The notes under the pieces were generated by a model. It saw only the letters and a list, made by a program, of their open reading frames with translations, did not search any database and had not been told where the DNA came from. Positions 41,881 through 51,599 of a stretch of 64,000 bases of DNA are shown piece by piece. The stretch comes from Pararhizobium sp. IMCC21322. GTDB lineage: Bacteria > Pseudomonadota > Alphaproteobacteria > Rhizobiales > GCA-2746425. A program made the position numbers and the translations under genes. Location: NCBI RefSeq assembly GCF_030758295.1, contig NZ_CP132335.1, forward strand, positions 248,001 to 312,000, in the 5' to 3' direction. Each line of letters starts with the position of its first letter. Positions within the stretch are counted from its first letter, which is position 1.

Positions 41881-42843
41881 TTAGAGAAAATCATCATAAT
41901 TATTGTATATCTCAAGAATAATATTGTAATCCTCTTCTTTTATGAGACTCTTTATTTCCTCTGAATTTACTGCAAAAATGTATAAATCGACATCCGTATA
42001 AAATTCATTATTGCTGATATATGAAATGTAGCTGAAACATTTATCAAATATACTAAAATTATGTATATTTGCATTACCCAAATGGCCACCATAACCGCAT
42101 TTTCTATCCAATATACCAATTGTACGTAACACTAATATTTGTTGCCATATATCGATATTTTCGCAATCAAAAATAGATCCAAATTTATTTGGACCCAATT
42201 TAAGAAACGCGTATTTAGCTGAAAATTCATCATCAATACTGCATATATCAAAAGATTTCTGAACACATATATCATCACAATACGGCGATAATTCAGATAT
42301 ATTCATTGCTCTTACATCTTTATATTTATATATATTACTCAAATTTACGCCATATTCACCAAAATTAATTTCCAAATTTGATAATAAATATGGAATGAGA
42401 ATAGAAGAGATATCATCAACATTCTGATACTCTCTTTCAATAAGATTTTTTAAAGAATTAATGAATATTTCCATATCCATATCATCACTTATTTCTATAT
42501 TAATTGCATAGGAACCTATTAGGTTAAAAATTTCCTTTATATCGTCATGTTCTGAGTAAGCGATTGCATCATCAAAACCATCAAATATAAACATAGGATA
42601 ATATTTTTTATCAAATGTTAAATCAGAGTTAAATATTTTTAAAAGACAGGATCGAGACATTGCTCGCTTCAATTCTCCGAGCAACTCCCTTTTTTTTATA
42701 TGCTCATGAACACCTTTGAAATCTCCTGTTTCACAGGACAGAACCGATCTGGATACATGCTCATCGGCGGCACTGAGGTTTGAGGCTGCCAAAAATATCA
42801 TTGATAATGAAATTAGCATCACAATTGTTTTAATATTGACCAT
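41881..42843 (-). CDS. AT-rich orphan gene for an exported protein
   Basis: About 320 residues from ATG 42843 with GGAAGGGA ~6 nt upstream; a TTG at 42858 is an alternative. The signal peptide (MVNIKTIVMLISLSMIFLAASNLSAAD) is clear. The mature part is acidic, rich in I, N, D, Y and has about nine cysteines, including PYCDDIC and SFDICSI, suggesting disulfides in the periplasm. No family recognised. Base composition is strikingly AT-rich, with runs of AT, against GC-rich neighbours, so recent transfer is likely. It stands between the intact SDR gene and the decayed copy of the SDR end. Confidence 0.75.
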   Translation of the reverse strand: MVNIKTIVMLISLSMIFLAASNLSAADEHVSRSVLSCETGDFKGVHEHIKKRELLGELKRAMSRSCLLKIFNSDLTFDKKYYPMFIFDGFDDAIAYSEHDDIKEIFNLIGSYAINIEISDDMDMEIFINSLKNLIEREYQNVDDISSILIPYLLSNLEINFGEYGVNLSNIYKYKDVRAMNISELSPYCDDICVQKSFDICSIDDEFSAKYAFLKLGPNKFGSIFDCENIDIWQQILVLRTIGILDRKCGYGGHLGNANIHNFSIFDKCFSYISYISNNEFYTDVDLYIFAVNSEEIKSLIKEEDYNIILEIYNNYDDFL

Positions 42844-42955
42844 GGCAATCCCTTCCAATTTTTAATATTGATCTATACAACTATTTATATTGGATAGATT
42901 ATTTATACAAATTAAACTGAGATATCTTCGCTATAAACTGCTTTGCTTATTCTGT

Positions 42956-43702
42956 TCAGATACACCGCCCGCCATCCACTTCCATACACACGCCCGTCAC
43001 CATGCTGGCTTCATCGGAGCACAGGAAGCAGGACACCGCTCCCATATCTTCCGGTGTGGAAAACCGGCCAAGGGGAATGGTCGCCAGGAATTTGGCGCGG
43101 ATTTCTGGCGTGTCTTCACCCATGAAGGATTTCAACAATGGGGTTTCACCGGCCACCGGGTTGATGGCATTGACGCGAATGCCCGCAGGGGCCAGCTCGA
43201 CCGCCATGGTGCGTGTGGCAGTGATCATCCAGCCCTTGCTGCAATTATACCAATTCAGGTTCGGGCGCGGGCTGACACCGGCTGTAGAGGCCACATTGAG
43301 AATAGCGCCTGTGGACCGGTTTTTCATATGGGGCACAAGGTATTTAGCCGTCAAATAAACCGATTTGACATTGACTGCCAAAACCCTGTCGAAATCCTCT
43401 TCACTGACATCTTCCATAGGTGCCGGGAGATGGGTGATTCCGGCATTATTGACCAGAATATCGACACCACCAAAGGCTTCTATCGCAGCGTCTGCCATAG
43501 CTTTCACCTGATCGGACCGGGTCAGATCAACATGGAAAGACATAGCCTGATCGCCCAATTCATTCGCCGTGGCTTTTGCACCCGCCGCATTGATATCCGC
43601 GACCATCACCCGCGCACCCTCAGTGATGAATTTGCGCACAATGCCTGCACCAAAGCCGGACGCTCCGCCTGTCACAATGGCTGTTTTGCCCTCTAAGCGC
43701 AT
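42956..43702 (-). CDS. SDR family oxidoreductase
   Basis: 248 residues, classical SDR. Cofactor motif TGGASGFGAGI (residues 11-21), D at VADINAAG (NAD preference), NNAG at ~88, catalytic S in VASTAG, Y-x-x-x-K as YNCSK (~152-156), and C-terminal VTGVCMEVDGGRCI. Last gene of the ALDH-ABC-peptidase operon. Glucose- or hydroxyacyl-type alcohol substrate is likely but unresolved. A decayed duplicate of its 3' end lies at 41622. Confidence 0.88.
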   Translation of the reverse strand: MRLEGKTAIVTGGASGFGAGIVRKFITEGARVMVADINAAGAKATANELGDQAMSFHVDLTRSDQVKAMADAAIEAFGGVDILVNNAGITHLPAPMEDVSEEDFDRVLAVNVKSVYLTAKYLVPHMKNRSTGAILNVASTAGVSPRPNLNWYNCSKGWMITATRTMAVELAPAGIRVNAINPVAGETPLLKSFMGEDTPEIRAKFLATIPLGRFSTPEDMGAVSCFLCSDEASMVTGVCMEVDGGRCI

Positions 43703-43714
43703 GATTCTCTCCTG

Positions 43715-45172
43715 TTATCCGTGAAAGGCTGCAACGGTTTTCAACCTGGAAAACCCGTAAAGCGCCTCAAACCCTTTTTCCCGGCCATGACCTGATTTGC
43801 CAACTCCGCCAAAAGGCAGTTCCACACCGCCGCCCGCACCGTAATTATTGATAAACACCTGTCCGGAATGGATAGCCTTTGCAGTGCGCATCTGTCGCGC
43901 TCCGTCGCGGGTCCAGACCGAGGCAACCAGGCCGAAATCCGTGCCATTGGCAATGGCAATGGCCTCTTCCTCATCGTCAAATGGAATGATGACCTGCACC
44001 GGCCCGAAAATCTCGCTTTGCGCCAACACATGCTCCGGCGTGACGGCTGCAAACAGGACGGGTGCAACATAGTGGCCATTGTCAGGCGCATCCCCGACAA
44101 TGCTGCCGGTAGCCACCTGTTCCAGATCACTGCCATTTGCCAAAAATCCGGTAACAATCTCTTTCTGACGTGCCGAGATCAGCGGCCCGATATCCAGATC
44201 AGACAGCGCAGGCCCCACCTGCAGCGCGCCATAGCGCGCGGCCATAGCTGCCACCACACGGTCATACTGACCGCGCTGCACCAGAATACGCGAAGAGGCA
44301 GAGCAGGTCTGCCCGGCATTTTGAATGCCGGCATTCACAAGGAATGGCAGCGCCGCATCCAGATCCGCATCATCAAACACCAGCTGAGGCGATTTCCCGC
44401 CGAGCTCCAGTGTCACAGGCACACAATTTGGCGCAGCCGCGCTTTGAATCATGGATCCCACGGCAACAGAGCCGGTAAAGGAAATATGGTGAACACCCTT
44501 ATGCGCTGCCAGCGCCGCACCGGCCTCTTCCCCAAGGCCGGGCACCACATTCAACGCGCCTGCGGGCAGACCCGCCTCATGCGCCAAATCCGCAAAGGCC
44601 AAGGCGGTCAGGCAGGCTTCTTCAGCCGGCTTAAGAACGGCGGCGTTGCCCATAGCCAGCGCCGCCCCAACCGAGCGTCCGATAATCTGCATCGGGTAAT
44701 TCCAGGGCACAATATGGCCCGTCACACCATGCGGCTCACGCAGGGAATAGACGGTGTAGCCATCGAGATACGGGATCGTTGTGCCGTGTATCTTGTCGGC
44801 CGCTCCGCCGTAAAACTCCATATAGCGCGCCAGTGCCAGCACATCAGCGCGTGCCTGTTTCAAGGGTTTTCCGACATCCAGCGCTTCCAGCTCGGCCAGT
44901 TCATCTGTCCGGTCAAGGATGAGATAGCCCAGCCGCGTCAGAACACGTCCGCGCTCCGGTGCTGTCATCCGCCCCCATTCACCCGCGCTGGCGTTGCTGG
45001 CCGCTGCAACAGCTGCATCAATATCTTCCTCATTGCCGCGCGCAATCTCGCACAAGATTTCGCCATTGGACGGGTTTGCAAGTGGCAGCAATCCACCTTG
45101 AACAGGCGGAACCCAGCGCCCCCCGATAAAGCAGAGCGATGGATCAAACCAAAGGTCTTGAAGGCCTGTCAT
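43715..45172 (-). CDS. NAD(P)-dependent aldehyde dehydrogenase
   Basis: 485 residues. ALDH motifs: WNYPMQIIGRSVGAAL (~150), ELGGKSPQLVFDDAD with catalytic Glu, NAGQTCSASSRILV with the catalytic Cys, and EIFGPVQVIIPF and GRE near the end. It overlaps the fused ABC ATPase gene by 4 nt and is followed by the SDR 12 nt on, so alcohol and aldehyde oxidation steps are encoded together. Confidence 0.92.
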   Translation of the reverse strand: MTGLQDLWFDPSLCFIGGRWVPPVQGGLLPLANPSNGEILCEIARGNEEDIDAAVAAASNASAGEWGRMTAPERGRVLTRLGYLILDRTDELAELEALDVGKPLKQARADVLALARYMEFYGGAADKIHGTTIPYLDGYTVYSLREPHGVTGHIVPWNYPMQIIGRSVGAALAMGNAAVLKPAEEACLTALAFADLAHEAGLPAGALNVVPGLGEEAGAALAAHKGVHHISFTGSVAVGSMIQSAAAPNCVPVTLELGGKSPQLVFDDADLDAALPFLVNAGIQNAGQTCSASSRILVQRGQYDRVVAAMAARYGALQVGPALSDLDIGPLISARQKEIVTGFLANGSDLEQVATGSIVGDAPDNGHYVAPVLFAAVTPEHVLAQSEIFGPVQVIIPFDDEEEAIAIANGTDFGLVASVWTRDGARQMRTAKAIHSGQVFINNYGAGGGVELPFGGVGKSGHGREKGFEALYGFSRLKTVAAFHG

Positions 45173-46806
45173 ATGGAAACCTCGTTCTGCGTTGCCAATT
45201 CGGCTGGTAGTTCGGCCGGCAGTTGGGAAAGCCGTGGCGCGGCTTCAATCAGTGATTTTGTGTAAGCATGTTGCGGATTGTCAAAAACAGCATCGGTTTG
45301 GCCTTCTTCCACAATCTGCCCTTCCTTCATGACCAGAACCCGGTCGGTAATAGAGCGCACCACAGACAGATCATGAGAGATAAACAGATAGGTCAGGCCA
45401 AACCGGTCTGACAGATCTGCCAGAAGGTCCAGAATCTGCGCCCGGATCGAAACATCCAGCGCCGAGACCGCCTCATCCAGCACAATCAGCTTTGGCTTGA
45501 TAATCAGCGCGCGGGCAATGGCAATACGCTGACGCTGACCGCCGGAAAATTCGTGAATATATTTCCGCCCGTCCGAACCCTCCAGGCCCACGCTTTCCAG
45601 CGCTTCTGCTATGGCCTCTGCCCGTACCACACCACTTGGCTGCCTATCCAGAAGATGAAACGGTTCCGACACCAGCCGCGCAACCCTGTGCCGTGGGTTG
45701 AAAGAACCATAAGGGTCCTGAAACACCACCTGCATTTTTCGCCGCACAGAACGTTGCACCTGATGGCCGGAAAAAACCGGTGTGCCCTCGATCAGAATTT
45801 CACCTTCCTGAACCTCTTCAAGGCCCAGAATCGCACGGGTCAATGTCGACTTGCCACACCCGCTTTCCCCCACCAGACCAAGGCTTTCACCCTGTTGGAT
45901 CGAGAAACTGACATCATTCACCGCGCGGAATATAGGCGGCGATGCCAACAGGGATGTGCGCGGCAGAACATAATCCCGCGAGACATGGCTGACCTTCAGC
46001 AACGGTGCAGCTTCCGCATCGCTGTCCGCCTCCCTGTCCGGCACATGTGACGAGGCTTCGAACAGCGCTTTGGTATAAGGATGCTTCATCGACTGAAACA
46101 GGGTTTTTGCTGGTCCGGTTTCAACCACCTCACCAGACTTCATGATAACAATATCATCTGCCAGATCAGACACCACGGCCAGATCATGGGTGATCATCAT
46201 CAGCGCCATATTGTCTTCGCGCACCAGCCGCTGCAGAAGTTTCAATATCTGCGCCTGTGTGGTGACATCCAGCGCCGTGGTCGGCTCATCAGCAATCAGC
46301 ACCTTGGGGCGCAGGGCAATCGCCATGGCAATCACCACGCGCTGACGCTGCCCGCCGGATAATTCATGCGGATAGCGCGACAGCGGAAAGCGGTCCGCCG
46401 GCAGCTCCACCCGGTCCAGCGTTTCGCGGGCAATGCGCAAGGATTCAGCGCGTGAAGCCTGCCGGTGAATGCGCACCGTTTCAGCCACCTGATCGCCGAT
46501 GCTTTTGACCGGGTTCAGCGCTGTCATCGGCTCCTGAAACACCATGCCCAGCTCATCACCGCGCAACGAACACATCTGTTCTTCAGACAGGCTGAGAAGA
46601 TTATCGCCATTTAACGAAATGGCCCCATCTGTCCGCGACCCTTCCGGCAATAATTGCATCACCGAATAGGCCGTCATGGATTTTCCAGACCCGGATTCGC
46701 CAATCACCCCGACTATCTGACCTGCATCCAGATCAAACGAGATATCACGCAGAATGGGTGTTCCATGAATGGCAAGGCTGAGGTGATCGATCTGCAAAAG
46801 GCTCAT
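45169..46806 (-). CDS. Fused peptide-type ABC transporter ATP-binding protein (two ATPase domains)
   Basis: 545 residues with two ABC domains in one chain, as in YejF/GsiA. Domain 1 (~1-260): Walker A GESGSGKSM, LSGGQRQRVVIAMAI, VLIADEPTTALDVT. Domain 2 (~275-535): GESGCGKSTLTR, FSGGQRQRIAIARAL, LIVLDEAVSALDVS (E-A-V in place of the usual E-P-T). The fusion replaces the separate DppD and DppF seen in the 29716 operon. Start and stop overlap neighbouring genes by 4 nt. Confidence 0.92.
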   Translation of the reverse strand: MSLLQIDHLSLAIHGTPILRDISFDLDAGQIVGVIGESGSGKSMTAYSVMQLLPEGSRTDGAISLNGDNLLSLSEEQMCSLRGDELGMVFQEPMTALNPVKSIGDQVAETVRIHRQASRAESLRIARETLDRVELPADRFPLSRYPHELSGGQRQRVVIAMAIALRPKVLIADEPTTALDVTTQAQILKLLQRLVREDNMALMMITHDLAVVSDLADDIVIMKSGEVVETGPAKTLFQSMKHPYTKALFEASSHVPDREADSDAEAAPLLKVSHVSRDYVLPRTSLLASPPIFRAVNDVSFSIQQGESLGLVGESGCGKSTLTRAILGLEEVQEGEILIEGTPVFSGHQVQRSVRRKMQVVFQDPYGSFNPRHRVARLVSEPFHLLDRQPSGVVRAEAIAEALESVGLEGSDGRKYIHEFSGGQRQRIAIARALIIKPKLIVLDEAVSALDVSIRAQILDLLADLSDRFGLTYLFISHDLSVVRSITDRVLVMKEGQIVEEGQTDAVFDNPQHAYTKSLIEAAPRLSQLPAELPAELATQNEVSI

Positions 46807-47672
46807 CGGCGTGCATTCCGCAGGCGAGGGTCCAGCAGATCGCGCAGCCCGTCCCCCATCAAATTGAGGCCCAGAACCGTCAGCAAAATGGCAAAGCCGG
46901 GAAACAGCGCCATATGCGGGGCCAGCGTAATCAGGGTCTGACTATCTGCCAGCATACGGCCCCAGCTTGGAATCGGTGGCTGTGCGCCAAGCCCCACATA
47001 ACTGAGGCCCGCTTCGGCCAGAATGCCGAGCGAAAACTGGATCGTGCCCTGAACAATCAGCAAATTCATGATATTCGGCAAAATATGCTCAATGGAAATG
47101 CGCAAGACGCCCTTACCGGCAACCCGCGCTGACAGCACATAATCCCGCGTCCAAAGTGACAGGGCCGAACCGCGAGACAGCCGGGCAAAAACCGGAATAT
47201 TGAAAATACCAATGGCAATGATTGCGTTCACCGCACTGGGGCCAAAAACGGCGGTTATCATGATGGCAATCAACAGCGCGGGAAACGCAAACACCAGATC
47301 ATTGCCGCGCATGATCACCTCATCCACCCAGCCGCCACCGCGTGCAGCAGAGGCCAGACCCAGCGGCACGCCCAGCAAAATGCCAATGCCCACAGCTATC
47401 AGTGCCACGGCAATAGAGGTTCTGGCTCCAACCATGATCATGGAGAAGATATCGCGGCCAAAATGATCCGTGCCGAACCAGTGTACCGCATCGGGTGATT
47501 TCAGCTTATTGGGAATATTCAGCGCTTCCGCGTCAAATGGCGTCCACACATAGGACACCAGCGCCGCGCCGATAAACACCGCGCTCAGCACCAGACCAAT
47601 GATCAGACTGCGGGACCGCAGTACCTGCCGCAGAACGCTCGCATCATTCGGGGAGATATCAGAAGCCGCCAT
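46803..47672 (-). CDS. Peptide-type ABC transporter permease, DppC class
   Basis: 289 residues, six helices. Signature HWFGTDHFGRDIFSMIMVGARTSIAVAL, EAA loop DYVLSARVAGKGVLRI, and GLSYVGLGAQPPIPSWGRML near the C-terminus. Its ATG shares a base with the preceding permease stop at 47672. Confidence 0.92.
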   Translation of the reverse strand: MAASDISPNDASVLRQVLRSRSLIIGLVLSAVFIGAALVSYVWTPFDAEALNIPNKLKSPDAVHWFGTDHFGRDIFSMIMVGARTSIAVALIAVGIGILLGVPLGLASAARGGGWVDEVIMRGNDLVFAFPALLIAIMITAVFGPSAVNAIIAIGIFNIPVFARLSRGSALSLWTRDYVLSARVAGKGVLRISIEHILPNIMNLLIVQGTIQFSLGILAEAGLSYVGLGAQPPIPSWGRMLADSQTLITLAPHMALFPGFAILLTVLGLNLMGDGLRDLLDPRLRNARR

Positions 47673-48619
47673 CAGCTGCGCCTCCGCAAGCGCGGATCAA
47701 CCAGCGCATAAGTAATGTCGACCGAGAAATTGACAATGACCACGGCGAAAACCAGCAACATCACAACGCTTTCCACCACAATCAGATCGCGCTGGGATAT
47801 GCTCTGAAACACCAGACGCCCCAGTCCCGGTAGAAAAAACACATTTTCAATGATGATCGCGCCAGCCAGCAGAAAGGAAAACTGCAATCCGATAATGGTC
47901 AGAACCGGGATCATGGCATTGCGCAAAGCATGCCGCCACAGCGCCTGACGCCGCGTCAGACCCTTGGCCCGCGCGCTGCGGACAAAATCCTCACCCAGCG
48001 TATCCAGCAGCGCTGAACGCATCACCCGTGCCAAAATGGATGCCTGCGGCAAGGCCAGCGAAATAGCCGGTAAAGTCAACGCTTTCACCGCCAGCCAGAA
48101 GCCCCCATCCCAACCGGGAAAGCCGCCGGCGGAAAACCAGCGCAGATTGATGGCGAACACCAATACCATCAGCATCGCAAACCAGAAATTGGGAATGGCG
48201 ACGCCCAGTTGCGTAATCCCCATGACCAGCGTATCGGCCACGGAGCCGCGCTTGCTGGCGGCCAGTATACCGGCTGGAAAGGCAATCAGCGTGGACAGCA
48301 AAAGCGCATAAAGCGCCAACGGCAGGGAAATCCACATGCGGTCGCCAATCATATCCGCGACAGGCGTGCGATAGGTATAGGATGTGCCGAAATCGCCCGT
48401 CAGCATGCCACTGACCCAGTTCACGTAACGCTGAAACGCCGAGACGTTGAGGCCAAGCTCATCACGAAGCGCCGCAATCGTATCGGGCTGCGCATTAATG
48501 CCCAGCATGTAGGAAGCCGGATCGCCGGGAACCACTTCGATGGCGACGAAAATAACCATGCTGGCGACCAAAAGGCTGACGCTTAAAGACAACAACCGTT
48601 TCAGCGTGTAGCGCAGCAT
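47672..48619 (-). CDS. Peptide-type ABC transporter permease, DppB class
   Basis: 315 residues, six helices. N-terminal MLRYTLKRLLSLSVSLLVASMVIF with EVVPGDPASYMLG (the DppB start pattern), EAA loop DFVRSARAKGLTRRQALWRHALRN, and ENVFFLPGLGRLVFQSISQRD. It starts 85 nt after the binding-protein gene; a strong hairpin lies in that gap. Confidence 0.92.
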   Translation of the reverse strand: MLRYTLKRLLSLSVSLLVASMVIFVAIEVVPGDPASYMLGINAQPDTIAALRDELGLNVSAFQRYVNWVSGMLTGDFGTSYTYRTPVADMIGDRMWISLPLALYALLLSTLIAFPAGILAASKRGSVADTLVMGITQLGVAIPNFWFAMLMVLVFAINLRWFSAGGFPGWDGGFWLAVKALTLPAISLALPQASILARVMRSALLDTLGEDFVRSARAKGLTRRQALWRHALRNAMIPVLTIIGLQFSFLLAGAIIIENVFFLPGLGRLVFQSISQRDLIVVESVVMLLVFAVVIVNFSVDITYALVDPRLRRRS

Positions 48620-48646
48620 TCAATAGGGTTCCGCTCAACAATGTTA

Positions 48647-48683
48647 GCACGACATCCCGGCCACAAAAGCCGGGACGCCGTGC
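48647..48683 (-). promoter_or_regulatory. Intercistronic hairpin between binding protein and permease genes
   Basis: 14-bp stem (arms 48683-48670 and 48660-48647 on the minus strand, two G-U pairs) with a 9-nt loop. No T-run follows. It sits between the stop at 48705 and the permease start at 48619. Confidence 0.65.
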
Positions 48684-48704
48684 AATTTTCTAGTCGGTCC
48701 GGCT

Positions 48705-50192
48705 TCAGTCAGTCCATGAGACGCCTGTCAGATCAACGGCCTGTGTCGGCGCATTGGCCCACAGACCTTCAATCATGGTATTGGCAACACCTGTATTGGC
48801 CAGCTGAAACAGATATCCATTGACATAATCTTCAGAAATCATGGTCTGTGCGGCCTGCAGAATGGTGGTCCGCTCTGCCGGGTCTGTCGACGCATTGAGA
48901 TCGGCCATCAGCGCCTGGAATTCCGGCTTGCCATACTGGAAGTAATAATCCTCACGGCCATAAATTCCAATATCCATCGGCTCGGTATGAGACACGATGC
49001 TGAGACCAAAATCCTTGCCCCGGAACACCTGCTCCAGCCACTGCGCCCATTCCAGATTGCTGATTTCAACTGTAATGCCGACAGCTTTCAACTGGGAGGC
49101 AATAATCTCGCCGCCGCGCCGCGCATAAGACGGCGGTGGCAATTTCAGCGTCGTCGTAAAGCCATCTGCAAGACCCGCCTCCGCCAAAAGTGCTTTGGAC
49201 TTCTCCGGATCATAGGCAGAATTTGCGGTCAGATCGAGATAGGCCGGATTGTGAGGTGCAAAATGGGTGCCAATCGGCGTGCCGTAACCAAACATTGCAC
49301 CGTCAATAATCGCCTGACGATCAATTGCATGGGCAACCGCTTCGCGCACTTTCACATTGTCAAATGGCGGTAGCTTGTTGTTGATCGCCAGAATGGTCTC
49401 GCCTTCGGTTGACCCGACCAGAACCTTGAAACGGGGGTCAGCGTCAAACTGCGGCAGGTTTTCAGGGGCCGGAAACGCCATGAAGGCATTAACATCTTCT
49501 GCCATCACGGCTGCAAAAGCGGCTGTTGGGTCAGAGATGAATTTGAACGTTGCTTTTTCAAGGCTGACGGCTTCACCCCAATAATTGGGATTCTTAGCCA
49601 GCTCAATACGATCACCTTGCACCCAGTTCGACAGAACAAAAGGTCCGGTGCCCACCGGCTTGGTTTTGATGTCGGCAATGCTTTCCGGAGCCACGATCAC
49701 CGCATCGCCCCAGGCCATGTTGAACAGGAAACTGCCGTTTTGCTTCGACAAAGTCACCTTGACGTTCATCGGGTCCATCACCTCAACCGAGGCGATATCT
49801 GCAAACAGCGGCTTCTGGGCGTTGGTGCTGTCTTCGGCACGGGCGCGATCAAGCGAGAATTTCACATCCTCAGCATCCATCGCGCTGCCATCATGAAAGG
49901 TGACGCCCTCATTCAGCTGAAAAATGTAGCTCAGCCCGTCGTCGGAAATTTCCCAGGATTTGGCCAGACCCGGAACAATAGAGCCATCCGAAGCAAAGCG
50001 GGTCAGTCCCTCAAACACATTGGAATAAACCACCTGATCAATGGCGCCGGCGGCAGCACCCGTTGGATCCAGATGCGGCGGCTCCAATTGCAGCCCAACC
50101 ACAATGTCGGTTTTGGCGGCCTGTGCGGCCCCGCCGGTGAGGGCAAATGCCAATGCGGCTGCAACCGCAAAACCTGTCTTTCCATAAATCAT
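48705..50192 (-). CDS. Peptide-type ABC transporter substrate-binding protein (SBP_bac_5)
   Basis: 495 residues. Signal peptide (GFAVAAALAFALTGGAAQA), then LEPPHLDPTGAAAGA and LAKSWEISDDGLSYIFQLNEGVTFHDG, the family-5 hallmark, and an EDYYFQYG segment near 400. Uptake of an oligopeptide or glutathione-like solute is suggested by the permease family; with the M20 peptidase upstream, an amide-containing compound. It follows the M20 gene after 18 nt. Confidence 0.9.
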   Translation of the reverse strand: MIYGKTGFAVAAALAFALTGGAAQAAKTDIVVGLQLEPPHLDPTGAAAGAIDQVVYSNVFEGLTRFASDGSIVPGLAKSWEISDDGLSYIFQLNEGVTFHDGSAMDAEDVKFSLDRARAEDSTNAQKPLFADIASVEVMDPMNVKVTLSKQNGSFLFNMAWGDAVIVAPESIADIKTKPVGTGPFVLSNWVQGDRIELAKNPNYWGEAVSLEKATFKFISDPTAAFAAVMAEDVNAFMAFPAPENLPQFDADPRFKVLVGSTEGETILAINNKLPPFDNVKVREAVAHAIDRQAIIDGAMFGYGTPIGTHFAPHNPAYLDLTANSAYDPEKSKALLAEAGLADGFTTTLKLPPPSYARRGGEIIASQLKAVGITVEISNLEWAQWLEQVFRGKDFGLSIVSHTEPMDIGIYGREDYYFQYGKPEFQALMADLNASTDPAERTTILQAAQTMISEDYVNGYLFQLANTGVANTMIEGLWANAPTQAVDLTGVSWTD

Positions 50193-50210
50193 GTAAAGTA
50201 CCTTCCCTGA

Positions 50211-51503
50211 TCAGTCATCACGATCTGTCAAAAGCGCCAGAAGTGTGCGTCCCATCACTTTCGCAGAGTCAATCATATCATCCACCCCGACATATTCGTC
50301 GGGCTTATGTGCCAAATCCAGAATACCGGGACCATAGGCAATGCAGTTTTTCAGCCGTCCAATACGGTCAATATGCTTCTGGTCGTAGGTTCCCGGTGAC
50401 ACCACATATTGCGGCGCTACTCCTAGCACCTCTTCAATCGCCCTTGAAACTGTTTTTACAATGGGTGCATCGCGATCCGTCATGCTGGGCAGAACCTGAT
50501 GCATGTCTGTGATGTCATATCTGAACCTGTCGCGCCTGGCTTTCACCCGCTCCAGAACATCGCTGATTTCCTGTTTGACGTCTTCAATGGTCTCTTCAAC
50601 CAGAAACCGTCGGTCAATCACCATGCGGCAGCTATCAGGCACGCAGGCAGAGGGCCAACCGGTAAAATCGGCGGGCGGTTCAGACTGTCCGCCATGCAGT
50701 GAATTGATGTTCAGCGTCGATTGTTTGGCCTGTTCCGGCACCACCGGCATGGCCGTGCGCTTGTGCGCGAGGGCCGGAAACAGGCTGGTTTCCATCTCAT
50801 CCAGCACCGCTCCCATATGGCGCACTGCGCAATCTCCCAGAAATGGCATGGAGCCATGGGCAATTTCGCCATGGGTCTCGATTTCCGCCCACCAGACCCC
50901 GCGATGGCCCAGACAGACCCGATCCTTGTTCAGGGGTTCCGGAATAATCACGTGCTGGACGCGCTCTGGAGAGAAAAAACCCTTTTCCGCCAGATAGGCG
51001 ACCCCGCCATAGCCACCGGTTTCCTCATCCGCTGTGCCGGATATCTCAATGGCGCCGGAAAACTGCGGGCATACTTCCAGAAAGGCCTCAGCGGCAATGA
51101 TCGAGGCGGCCATGCCACCCTTCATGTCGCAGGCACCACGGCCATATATTTTACCGTCGTCCAAAGTTGCGGCAAACGGGTCAAAGCTCCAGCCACGGCC
51201 CACTTCCACCACATCGATATGGGAGTTGAAATGCACGCATTCCCCGGGGCGGTGTCCCGCACGGCGGGCAACCACATTCCAGCGTGGATATCTGTCACTG
51301 TCACCCGGCGTGCCTTCTGCCCGGATCAGTTCTATCTCAAACCCGCTGGCGCGCAGCCGAACGGCCAGATATTCACAAATCTCCAGATAATTATCGCCCG
51401 GCGGATTAAGCGTTGGCATGCGGATCAGATCCTGCGTCAGCGCAATCAGATCATCCCGGCGCGCCTCAATCAAGGCGCTCAGTTCCTCTGCAATATCCGC
51501 CAT
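50211..51503 (-). CDS. M20 family metallopeptidase (ArgE/DapE-type)
   Basis: About 430 residues. The frame is open to 51626, but GGAGG lies 7 nt before the ATG at 51503 and the N-terminal region upstream runs through the operator, so this start (or 51509) is preferred. Zinc ligands: FNSHIDVVEVG (HxD), GRGACDMKGG (D), GTADEETGGYGG (E-E), and AHKPDEYVGVDD near the end (H). Family members hydrolyse N-acyl amino acids or peptides. First gene of the minus-strand operon, divergent from a PAS-LuxR regulator. Confidence 0.85.
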   Translation of the reverse strand: MADIAEELSALIEARRDDLIALTQDLIRMPTLNPPGDNYLEICEYLAVRLRASGFEIELIRAEGTPGDSDRYPRWNVVARRAGHRPGECVHFNSHIDVVEVGRGWSFDPFAATLDDGKIYGRGACDMKGGMAASIIAAEAFLEVCPQFSGAIEISGTADEETGGYGGVAYLAEKGFFSPERVQHVIIPEPLNKDRVCLGHRGVWWAEIETHGEIAHGSMPFLGDCAVRHMGAVLDEMETSLFPALAHKRTAMPVVPEQAKQSTLNINSLHGGQSEPPADFTGWPSACVPDSCRMVIDRRFLVEETIEDVKQEISDVLERVKARRDRFRYDITDMHQVLPSMTDRDAPIVKTVSRAIEEVLGVAPQYVVSPGTYDQKHIDRIGRLKNCIAYGPGILDLAHKPDEYVGVDDMIDSAKVMGRTLLALLTDRDD

Positions 51504-51545
51504 TTGCATCCCTCCATCCAGAGGACCACTATCAGCAGATTTCCC

Positions 51546-51563
51546 TACGGTATCAATACCGTA
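51546..51563. promoter_or_regulatory. 18-bp palindromic operator in the M20/LuxR divergent promoter
   Basis: TACGGTAT-CA-ATACCGTA: 8-bp perfect arms. It lies ~43 nt before the M20 start and ~56 nt before the LuxR gene, well placed to serve both. The likely binder is the divergent PAS-LuxR protein. Confidence 0.6.
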
Positions 51564-51599
51564 TAAACACGGATAGTCTGATAGAAAGGTGCAATATCC

